DNA of 64,000 nt from Pseudomonas cerasi (GTDB lineage Bacteria; Pseudomonadota; Gammaproteobacteria; Pseudomonadales; Pseudomonadaceae), in contig NZ_LT222319.1 in the NCBI RefSeq assembly GCF_900074915.1, positions 3,257,001 to 3,321,000 on the forward strand, read 5' to 3'. Each line of letters opens with the position of its first letter. Position 1 is the first letter of the stretch. Position numbers and translations under genes: made by a program. The notes under the pieces were generated by a model that did not search any database, had not been told where the DNA came from, and was given only the letters and a program-made list of their open reading frames with translations. Positions 17,445-24,731 of the stretch are shown in pieces.

Positions 17445-18482
17445 TTATGGCGCGGGGTTTGGCTGCGAGGTGTGAATGGCCTCGATACCGGCGATGACTT
17501 CATCGGACAGCGTGACGTCGATGCTCTCCAGATTGATCTTCAGTTGATCGAGTTTCGTGGCGCCAATGATGTTGGTGGTCACGAACGGCCGACTGGTCAC
17601 GTAGGCCAGCGCCATCTGAGAAGGATCCAGACCATGCTCGCGGGCCAGCGCGACGTACCTGGCTGTAGCCGTGACGGCCTGCGGATTGTTGTAGCGCTGA
17701 AAACGCTCGAACAGGGTCAGACGGCCATCGGCCGGACGTGCGCCATCCAGGTACTTGCCCGCCAGCACACCGAACGCCAGTGGCGAGTACGCCAGCAGGC
17801 CGATCTGTTCGCGAATGGCGATTTCCGCCAGACCGACTTCAAACGTGCGGTTAAGCAGGTTGTAGGGGTTCTGGATCGAGACGGCACGTGGCAGATCGAG
17901 GGTTTCGGCAAGGTGCAGAAAACGCTGAGTGCCCCATGGCGTTTCGTTGGAGAAGCCGAAGTGGCGAATCTTGCCCGCCTTGACCAGATCGCCCAGTACC
18001 GACAGAGTCTCTTCGATTTCGACAGCCTGATCATCCGGGTCGTGGGTGTAACCGAGTACGCCGAAGAAGTTGGTCTTGCGATCCGGCCAGTGCAACTGGT
18101 ACAGGTCCAGGTAATCGGTATTAAGGCGCTTGAGGCTGGCTTCCAGCGCCGCAGTGATGTTCTTGCGGTCGAGGCGCGGATTGCCATCGCGGATATGATC
18201 CATACGACCTGGACCGGCGACCTTGCTGGCCAGTACCCAGTCGTTGCGGTCGCCGTACTTCTTGAAGTACTCGCCGATGATGCTTTCGGTCTTGGTGTAG
18301 GTCTCGCCACGCGGCGGCACCGGGTACATTTCTGCGGTGTCGAGGAAGTTGACCTTGGCATCCTTGGCCATACGAATCTGTTCGAATGCTTCATCCTGGG
18401 TGTTCTGCTCGCCCCAGGTCATGGTGCCCAGACAGATCGCGCTGACCGACAGATCGGTTTTGCCCAATTTACGAAATTGCAT
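17445..18482 (-). CDS. Aldo/keto reductase, Tas-like
   Basis: 345-residue NADP(H)-dependent aldo/keto reductase. It begins MQFRKLGKTDLSVSAICLGTMTWGEQN, carries the catalytic region DTAEMYPVPPRGET (Asp, Tyr), then LQLHWPDRKTNFFG-like segment LYQLHWPDRKTNFFGVLGY and the C-terminal cofactor loop NIIGATKLDQLKINL. The whole pattern, including MYPVPPR and IQNPYNLLNRTFEVGLAE, matches E. coli Tas, whose physiological substrate is unsettled. GGAGA precedes the ATG at 18482. The SDR gene follows 66 bases downstream on the same strand, with the hairpin in between. Confidence 0.87.
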   Translation of the reverse strand: MQFRKLGKTDLSVSAICLGTMTWGEQNTQDEAFEQIRMAKDAKVNFLDTAEMYPVPPRGETYTKTESIIGEYFKKYGDRNDWVLASKVAGPGRMDHIRDGNPRLDRKNITAALEASLKRLNTDYLDLYQLHWPDRKTNFFGVLGYTHDPDDQAVEIEETLSVLGDLVKAGKIRHFGFSNETPWGTQRFLHLAETLDLPRAVSIQNPYNLLNRTFEVGLAEIAIREQIGLLAYSPLAFGVLAGKYLDGARPADGRLTLFERFQRYNNPQAVTATARYVALAREHGLDPSQMALAYVTSRPFVTTNIIGATKLDQLKINLESIDVTLSDEVIAGIEAIHTSQPNPAP

Positions 18483-18579
18483 CGATGTCTCCGTTTGATT
18501 CAAAAAGATACAGCCTGAAACAGGGCTCCCATAAAACGCCGACTGGTCATTCACTGCAACACTTTTTATCCGGTTTCAC

Positions 18580-20391
18580 CTAGCGATAACCCTGCGCCTG
18601 CAGATCGAACAGCGCGGCGTAGCGCCCTGCGGTGGCGATCAGGCTGTCATGATCACCGCGTTCCAGCACCCGCCCGTGCTCCAGCACCACAATGTGTTCG
18701 GCGTTGCGCACGCTGGAAAACCGATGCGATATGAGTAGCGTCATGCGCCCTTTGGCGTACCCGCGAAAATGCTCGAATACTGCCGCTTCTGCGCCTGCGT
18801 CCAGCGCGGCAGTCGGCTCGTCGAGAATCAGGATATCGGCGTCGCGGCGCATGTAAGCGCGTGACAACGCGATTTTCTGCCATTGCCCGCCGGACAGCTC
18901 CTGACCTCCCGCAAACCAGCGACCCAATTGTGTGGCGTAGCCTTTATCGAGCTGTTCGATGAACTGCGCGGCCATGCCCTGCGCCGCCGCTTCGCGCCAA
19001 CGGCCTTCATCATGGAAGGCCTGAGTGTCGCCAACGCCGAGGTTCTCGCCGACCAGAAACTGATAGCGAATGAAGTCCTGAAAAATCACGCCGATGCGCG
19101 AGCGCAAGGCGTCTTCATCCCACTCCTGCAGGTCGCTGCCGTCCAGCAGAATGCGGCCTTGATCAGGTTGGTAAAGACGCGTCAGCAGCTTGATCAGGGT
19201 GGTTTTTCCCGAGCCGTTCTCGCCCACCAGGGCCACGCTGCGCCCCGGCGCCAGGTGCAGATCGATGTTTTCCAGTGCCGGACGGCTGGTCCCCGGATAA
19301 GTGAAACTGACGTTCTCGAAGCGCATGCCATCACCGGGCTGCGCGCCCACGGTCAGGCTGCCGGCAGACGGCGTAACTGGCTGACCGAGGTAGACATACA
19401 GGTCGGCCAGATACAGCCCGTCCTCGTATAAACCACTGATGGCGCTGAGACTGCTGCTTACTGCGGCCTGCCCCTGCTTGAACAGCACCAGGTACATGGT
19501 CATCTGCCCCAGGGTGATCCGCCCGTGCACCGCATCGACCACCACCCAGGCGTAGGCCAGGTAAAACGCAGCCGTGCCGAGCAGGCCGAGCAGGAAGCCC
19601 CAACCATCACGGCGCACCGTCAGGCGCCGATCTTCGGCATACAGACGCTCGAAGGTGTCGCGGTAACGCTTGAGCAGCAGCGGCGCGAAGCCGAACAGCT
19701 TGACCTCTTTGATGTAGCCCTCGTGGGAGAGCAGTGTTTCGATGTAGTTCTGCCGACGGGTTTCCGGAGCACGCCGGGTAAACAGGCGGAACGCGTCGCC
19801 GGAAAAATGCGCCTCGGCAAAGAACACCGGCAATGCGCCGAGCACCAGAATCAGCAACGCCCAGGGCGAGAAATGCACCAGCAGTACGGCAAAGCTGATC
19901 AGCGAAATGAGGTTTTGCAGCAATCCCAGGGATTTGGTCACCAGTGCCAGCGGCCGTGTCGAGGCTTCACGCCGGACGCGCACCAGCTTGTCGTAAAACT
20001 CCGAGTCTTCGAACTGCGACAGCGACAGGGTCTGGGCCTTCTCCAGAATCAGGGTATTGACCTTCTGCCCCAGCAGCACCCGCAGCAACGCCTGCTGCAC
20101 GGAAAGCCCGCGCTGTGCTGCCGCGAGCAGAGCCAGCACACCGGCTTCGAACAACACATAGCGCAACACCGGCCACAACGGTGCTTCGCCTGCGCTGGCG
20201 TGCAACTGCATGGCAGCGACCACCGCATCGACGATGCGCTGGCCTAACCAGGCGGCCAGCGCCGGCAGCAAGCCGGCGATCAGCGTGGCGACGATCAGGC
20301 CGATGGACAGCGCTCGGGAAGTAGTCCAGACCAGATGCATCGCGCGCAAGGCCTGGTGCATGAACGAAATGAAACGCTTGAAAACCGGCAT
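18580..20391 (-). CDS. ABC exporter, fused permease and ATPase
   Basis: 603 residues: a six-helix membrane domain (hydrophobic stretches near 27-50, 75-92, 158-175, 177-192, 264-284, 293-310) and a nucleotide-binding domain from about 355. Walker A is G390-ENGSGKTT, the Q-loop sits in GVIFQDFIRYQ, the signature is LSGGQ (499-503), Walker B is ILILDE (520-525) and the switch histidine is in LLISHR. It is a half-transporter expected to act as a homodimer exporting a hydrophobic compound or peptide. No partner gene indicates the substrate. Confidence 0.85.
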   Translation of the reverse strand: MPVFKRFISFMHQALRAMHLVWTTSRALSIGLIVATLIAGLLPALAAWLGQRIVDAVVAAMQLHASAGEAPLWPVLRYVLFEAGVLALLAAAQRGLSVQQALLRVLLGQKVNTLILEKAQTLSLSQFEDSEFYDKLVRVRREASTRPLALVTKSLGLLQNLISLISFAVLLVHFSPWALLILVLGALPVFFAEAHFSGDAFRLFTRRAPETRRQNYIETLLSHEGYIKEVKLFGFAPLLLKRYRDTFERLYAEDRRLTVRRDGWGFLLGLLGTAAFYLAYAWVVVDAVHGRITLGQMTMYLVLFKQGQAAVSSSLSAISGLYEDGLYLADLYVYLGQPVTPSAGSLTVGAQPGDGMRFENVSFTYPGTSRPALENIDLHLAPGRSVALVGENGSGKTTLIKLLTRLYQPDQGRILLDGSDLQEWDEDALRSRIGVIFQDFIRYQFLVGENLGVGDTQAFHDEGRWREAAAQGMAAQFIEQLDKGYATQLGRWFAGGQELSGGQWQKIALSRAYMRRDADILILDEPTAALDAGAEAAVFEHFRGYAKGRMTLLISHRFSSVRNAEHIVVLEHGRVLERGDHDSLIATAGRYAALFDLQAQGYR

Positions 20392-20479
20392 ACGCTTAAA
20401 AACTCTTCAGACAGGTCGAACCCCCATGTCGGGCGGCCATCATACGACCACAGGTTCGTTGAAAAACAGGAAACTCATC

Positions 20480-20905
20480 ATGAAAGATGCTTACAACCTG
20501 CAACGCTTTGTCGATGCCCAGCAACCGCTGTTCCAGCAGGTATTGACAGAACTCGAAGCCGGGCAGAAACGCTCCCACTGGATGTGGTTCATGTTCCCGC
20601 AGATCCAGGGGCTGGGGCGCAGCGACACGGCGCGACACTACGCAATCACCGACATCGACGAGGCCCGGGCTTACCTGCAACATCCTGTATTGGGCCCGCG
20701 TCTGGAACAGTGCGCCGGCATCATTGCTCCTCAGGTAGAACGTTCGGCACGACAGATCTTCAGCTCGCCTGATGACATGAAACTGCATTCGAGCATGACC
20801 CTGTTCAGCATCGCAGCGCCTGAGCGACCTGTGTTTCAAAAGGTGCTGGATACGTTTTTCGAGGGCAAGCGGGATGCGATGACGGTGAAACTTCTGTCAC
20901 GTTGA
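20480..20905 (+). CDS. DUF1810 family protein
   Basis: 141-residue soluble protein. The family hallmark is present: LQRFVDAQ near the start, KRSHWMWFMFPQIQGLGRSDTARHYAI and the DMKLHSSMTLF segment. AGGAA precedes the ATG at 20480. The role of DUF1810 (calpastatin-like) proteins is unknown. It converges on the DUF1615 gene with 7 bases between. Confidence 0.85.
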   Translation: MKDAYNLQRFVDAQQPLFQQVLTELEAGQKRSHWMWFMFPQIQGLGRSDTARHYAITDIDEARAYLQHPVLGPRLEQCAGIIAPQVERSARQIFSSPDDMKLHSSMTLFSIAAPERPVFQKVLDTFFEGKRDAMTVKLLSR

Positions 20906-20912
20906 TTCAAAC

Positions 20913-22010
20913 TCACTTCGGTGCGCGCTGTACGCAACGCTCGCGTCGGTCGTCGACACGTTCGGCAAACCAGGCGGTGGTAAGGTTACGGGTGATTTTC
21001 GGGCTTTTCAGGGTGATGCCGGGCAGGATCGCTCTGGGCAACGGTTTGCCAGCTGCCCTGTCCGCCAGTGCGAATACCTTGCTACACAGGTCGGTCTCCT
21101 CGAATTCCAGCGTGTCGCCCTGCTTGAGCTGGCTCCATATCTGCGACTTGTTCATGCCCAGTCGATCGCCAAGGGTGCGCACCGCAAGCTCGGTGGAGCC
21201 CGGCGAGGTGGAGTCAAAGCGGATCAGATCGCCATCCAGCGCCAGCTCGATGCCGGTCGCCCGACTCACGGCATTCTGGAAGGCAGCATTGCGGCTTGCG
21301 TACCAGCCGGCATTGAAGTCGGCAAAACGGTACAGCGACTGGGTGTAGTTGACCGGATAGCCCAGCAGGTGGGCAATACCGAAGTACATGCCGCCACGGC
21401 GGGTGAAGACTTCGCGACGAATCGAACCATCGACCGTGTAGGGGTAATCCTCGGCGTGTTTCTCGGCAAAGGCGATGCTGACCTGCATCGGCCCGCCGGT
21501 CTTGACCGGATTGAAGTTGCCGAACAACGTCTGCCCCAGCGGCACCATGCCGATGAAATCATCGAAGATCGCGCTGAGGTCTTTCTCGGTGCGCGCAGAG
21601 TCGAGGCGTTTGCCGTAAGTCTTGCCGTCCGGCGAGCGCACGCGCAATGCGGTGGCGATCAGCGCATTGGGAATGTGCAGCCGCGCCGCGCGGCGGTTGA
21701 TTTCGGCGCGGGCGATGCGGCCCATGTCCGGCACCGCTGGATCGACCTGAAAGGTCGACTCCTGCTCGGTAACGGCCATCACCGAACACAGGTTTTCGGT
21801 GGTCAGCGGGATCTTCTGCGCAGCAAACGCGGCATGAATATCCGTAGCCCACGCCTGGCGATCCGTCACATTGGCAGGCATCAGACGCACGATCTGCGCA
21901 CGCGCCTGTTCAGGCGTCAGTTCGGGTTCCTGGACGCCCTGCGTGCCACAGCCTGCCAACACCAGCAGCCCGACGCTCAGCAGGAGCGATTTGCATAGCC
22001 TTCGATTCAA
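20913..22010 (-). CDS. DUF1615 lipoprotein
   Basis: About 365 residues with a lipoprotein signal (NRRLCKSLLLSVGLLVLAGC, lipobox LAGC), so probably outer-membrane anchored. The DUF1615 body includes CSVMAVTEQESTFQVDPAVPDMGRIARAEI, with a lysozyme-like QES element, and later GGMYFGIAHLLGYPVNYTQ. I favour a TTG start at 22010 because a strong AGGAG (around 22020-22027) sits at the right distance. An ATG at 22052 would add 14 residues upstream of the basic signal start and has no such site. It lies just downstream of the glutaminase gene. Confidence 0.8.
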   Translation of the reverse strand: MNRRLCKSLLLSVGLLVLAGCGTQGVQEPELTPEQARAQIVRLMPANVTDRQAWATDIHAAFAAQKIPLTTENLCSVMAVTEQESTFQVDPAVPDMGRIARAEINRRAARLHIPNALIATALRVRSPDGKTYGKRLDSARTEKDLSAIFDDFIGMVPLGQTLFGNFNPVKTGGPMQVSIAFAEKHAEDYPYTVDGSIRREVFTRRGGMYFGIAHLLGYPVNYTQSLYRFADFNAGWYASRNAAFQNAVSRATGIELALDGDLIRFDSTSPGSTELAVRTLGDRLGMNKSQIWSQLKQGDTLEFEETDLCSKVFALADRAAGKPLPRAILPGITLKSPKITRNLTTAWFAERVDDRRERCVQRAPK

Positions 22011-22070
22011 TCCATGACTCCTGTCTGGTTCGCGCTTCGACGCGCTGTTCACTTCAGAAGGCTTTTTATC

Positions 22071-22979
22071 TCAAAAGACCGACCAGTCGACCCGCGCGCT
22101 GAGTTTCTCCAGCGCAGCCATACCGACAAGGGAATTGCCCGCTGCGTTCAACTCCGGGGACCATACACAGACCGAAGCACGTTCGGGCACGATCGCAACG
22201 ATACCACCGCCTACCCCGCTCTTGCCCGGCAGGCCTACGCGATAGGCGAAATTGCCGGCTTCGTCGTACAGGCCGCTGGTGGCCATGATCGAGTTGACCT
22301 GGGTGGCCTGTCGCGCCGTAAGGACCTGCTCGCCGCTGTGGGCGCAAAAGCCCTGATGGGCCAGAAACCCGAACGCCTTGGCCAGGTCGATGCAGTTCAT
22401 GCTCAGCGCACAATGATGAAAGTAGCTGCGCAGCACGTCTTCCACATCGCCGTGAAAATTATCGAAGGATTTCATCAGATAGGCCGCCGCAGCATTGCGC
22501 GAACGGTGCTGGTATTCGGAGTCAGCGACTTTGGAGTCGGAGGTGATCGCCCGATTGCCGCACAGGCGTCGAACGAAGTCGCGCATTGACAGTGACGGTG
22601 CTGCAAACCGCGCCTGGTTGATGTCGCAGATCACCAGCGCACCGGCATTGATGAACGGGTTGCGCGGCCTGCCCTGCTCGAATTCCAGTTGCACCAGCGA
22701 GTTGAACGGCTGGCCGGAAGGCTCGTGCCCGAGGCGCTGCCAGATCTCCTCGCCCGAGTGACCGATGGCTTGTACCAGGCTGAACACCTTGGAAATGCTC
22801 TGTATCGAAAACGCTGTTTCGGCGTCACCGGCGCTGAACACCTGACCATCGTTGCCGTACACCGCGATGCCCAGCTGATCTGGCCGGACCTCGCCCAGTG
22901 CCGGGATGTAATCGGCTACCTTGCCCTGACCAAGCAAAGGTCTTACTTCATCGAGGATTTCGTTCAGCAGGTCTTGCAT
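22071..22979 (-). CDS. glsB: Glutaminase, serine-dependent beta-lactamase-like fold
   Basis: 302-residue glutaminase converting glutamine to glutamate and ammonia. Starts MQDLLNEILDEVRPLLGQGKVADYIP. The catalytic SxxK is S-I-S-K within FSIQSISKVFS. Other family motifs are NPFINAGALV, SRNAAAAYLMKSFGN-like SRNAAAAYLMKSFDN, and GLPGKSGVGGGIVAIVP near the C-terminus. The ATG at 22979 matches the usual start; ten extra codons upstream are possible but unlikely. Length is normal for the E. coli YneH-type group. Confidence 0.92.
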   Translation of the reverse strand: MQDLLNEILDEVRPLLGQGKVADYIPALGEVRPDQLGIAVYGNDGQVFSAGDAETAFSIQSISKVFSLVQAIGHSGEEIWQRLGHEPSGQPFNSLVQLEFEQGRPRNPFINAGALVICDINQARFAAPSLSMRDFVRRLCGNRAITSDSKVADSEYQHRSRNAAAAYLMKSFDNFHGDVEDVLRSYFHHCALSMNCIDLAKAFGFLAHQGFCAHSGEQVLTARQATQVNSIMATSGLYDEAGNFAYRVGLPGKSGVGGGIVAIVPERASVCVWSPELNAAGNSLVGMAALEKLSARVDWSVF

Positions 22980-23049
22980 GTGTGCGCCCCTTGTTTTGGC
23001 TGCGCACACTACACCAACCTCAAGCGCCTCGCATCACTGCGTTGCAGGC

Positions 23050-23865
23050 TCAGGTCTTGTAGTCGGTGTCGTTACGCTCCAGCTCGCGAATCAGGGCATT
23101 CCAGTGCCGTGCGACACCCGGCGCATGCCCGTCCTTGATGGCCTTTGCCTGCTGCTCCACCCTGGCAATGACCTCGCGCGGCGGGAACACCAGTTCGGCG
23201 TTACCCGCCGACTGCGCTGCAATCTGAATATTGCAGGCGTACTCGAGGGCATGAAGCTGCTGGAACGCATGCTCGACACTCACCCCGCCGGTCAGCAATC
23301 CATGGTTGCGCAGGATCATCACGCTTTTGTCACCCAGGTCGGCGACCAGCCGTTCGCGTTCACTCAAGTCCAGCGCAATGCCTTCATAGCCGTGGTAAGC
23401 CACCCGGCCGGAGAAGGCAATCGAGTGCTGAGAGATAGGCAGCAGCCCGTCCTTTTGGGCCGACACGGCGATACCGTCACGGGTGTGGGTGTGCAGCACC
23501 GCTTGCAGGTCGTGGCGCGCAGCATGAATGGCGCTGTGGATCACGTAACCGGCGTAGTTGATACCCAGCCCGGTGGGGTCATCGACAATCGTCCCGTCAA
23601 TATCGACCTTGACCAGGTTGGACGCGGTGATTTCATCGAACAGCAGCCCGAACGCGTTGATCAGAAAGTGCTCGTCGGGGCCCGGCACGCGTGCCGAGAA
23701 ATGCGTATAGATATGATCGGTCCAGCGCTTGAGCGCCGCCAGCCGATAGGCCGCCGCCAGCTTGACCCGGACTTCCCATTCCTCCGGCGACACTCTGTCG
23801 CGCACGCTGCCGCTACCCGACGGCGTCGTACCTGAGTGGGCTGGCAAAGCGCTAACGTTGCTCAT
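23050..23865 (-). CDS. Class II aldolase/adducin-domain protein
   Basis: 271 residues. The aldolase/adducin zinc-site histidines are in HAARHDLQAVLHTHTRDGIAV, and MILRNHGLLTGGVSVEHAF supplies the downstream histidine. The N-terminal part RVKLAAAYRLAALKRWTDHIYTHFSARV is typical of the decarboxylase/adducin-like subgroup of unknown substrate that pseudomonads carry as a single gene. AGGAG precedes the ATG at 23865. Upstream DNA is strongly AT-rich. Confidence 0.85.
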   Translation of the reverse strand: MSNVSALPAHSGTTPSGSGSVRDRVSPEEWEVRVKLAAAYRLAALKRWTDHIYTHFSARVPGPDEHFLINAFGLLFDEITASNLVKVDIDGTIVDDPTGLGINYAGYVIHSAIHAARHDLQAVLHTHTRDGIAVSAQKDGLLPISQHSIAFSGRVAYHGYEGIALDLSERERLVADLGDKSVMILRNHGLLTGGVSVEHAFQQLHALEYACNIQIAAQSAGNAELVFPPREVIARVEQQAKAIKDGHAPGVARHWNALIRELERNDTDYKT

Positions 23866-24145
23866 GGTATTGCTCCTGGATGACTGCTGACTGATCAGCA
23901 AGACTAGGCGCATGGGGATTCAATTAAAAATCACATTTACTTCTAAGCTAATTATAAAAAATGAGAATATTAAAGTCTGTCCTGCTACCGGGTTTGCATG
24001 TGTCCACGAGGGTCTATTAATGTTCCTAAAGGCTATTTAAATAAATTTTTATATAGCGATATGCTCCAGCATTGGCACCCCCCCATGGAGCATCGCATGT
24101 CCAATACCGCAAGATTTCTGCTCCGTATCAGTCGCGTCACAGCGG
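23866..24145. promoter_or_regulatory. AT-rich upstream region of the class II aldolase gene
   Basis: From 23915 to 24060 the DNA is far more AT-rich than its surroundings (for example ATTATAAAAAATGAGAAT near 23950). This is a plausible promoter and regulator-binding zone for the minus-strand aldolase gene. No gene is seen. Confidence 0.4.
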
Positions 24146-24360
24146 TCGACGCTCCGCGTCACACAGCGGTTTTTTGATGTCAGGTAGATTGGGGTTCGAC
24201 TCAGGTCACCTTTTCGCCCCTCGGCGAGTCACTTTGATGGGGCCAAAGTGACCAAAGCCCCTGGCTCCGCTTTCGGCCCGACTTCGTCGGATTCCTTCGC
24301 CCTGTCACTTACGTCGCAATTTGCGTCGTCAGTGCCATCGTGGTTGAAAAGCGCTTTTGC
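24146..24360. repeat. Dispersed modular repeat, copy 1
   Basis: Contains, in order, the REP-like tail GCTCCGCGTCACACAGCGG, the block from CAGGTAGATT to CGCCCCTCGGCGA, the hairpin GTCACTTT/AAAGTGAC (24228-24235 and 24245-24252), the hairpin CCCGAC-TTC-GTCGGA and the terminal block with CGCAA-T-TTGCG. Copy 2 follows directly. Short open frames across it are not genes. Confidence 0.85.
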
Positions 24361-24384
24361 GGCAGTGGCTGCGCTTTTGACTAT

Positions 24385-24630
24385 CGTTCCTCACGCTCCG
24401 CGTGGGAATGCAGTTCGTGACGCTCTGCGTCACACGGCGGTTTTTCTTTGTCAGGTGGATTGGGGTTCGCCTCAGGTCAGCTTTTCGCCCCTCGGCGAGT
24501 CACTTTGATGAGGCCAAAGTGACCAAAGCCCCTGGCTCCGTTTCCGGCCCGACTTCGTCGGGTTCCTTCGCCCTGTCACTTACGTCGCAATTTGCGTCGT
24601 CAGTGCCATCGCGCCAAAAAAGCGCTTTCG
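24385..24630. repeat. Dispersed modular repeat, copy 2 (direct neighbour of copy 1)
   Basis: Starts with the complete REP-like module CACGCTCCGCGTGGGAATG and GTGACGCTCTGCGTCAC, then repeats all blocks of copy 1. Its main hairpin is GTCACTTT/AAAGTGAC (24499-24506 and 24516-24523), and CCCGAC-TTC-GTCGGG is intact. The two copies are in the same orientation about 240-270 bases apart, a tandem duplication of the element. Confidence 0.85.
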
Positions 24631-24731
24631 TTTATGTGCAGTGCCCAGGAGCAAGGCATAGCGTCGTGTTGCAGCATCACGAGCTTTATGCAAACGCAAC
24701 GTATTGGAACGACAGTCAGCGGCAAATCGCG

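Noticed and set aside
23940..23965. Fur-box resemblance (AATGAGAAT) upstream of the aldolase gene
   Set aside because: Only about half the consensus positions match in an AT-rich stretch where such matches arise by chance.
24248..24508. Open frame with product MTKAPGSAFGPTSSDSFALS...
   Set aside because: It lies inside the dispersed repeat; the same translation recurs in other copies and reflects repeat DNA, not a gene.
24146..24630. Tandem repeat considered as a CRISPR-like array
   Set aside because: Units are >200 bases with internal hairpins, only two copies, and no cas genes.
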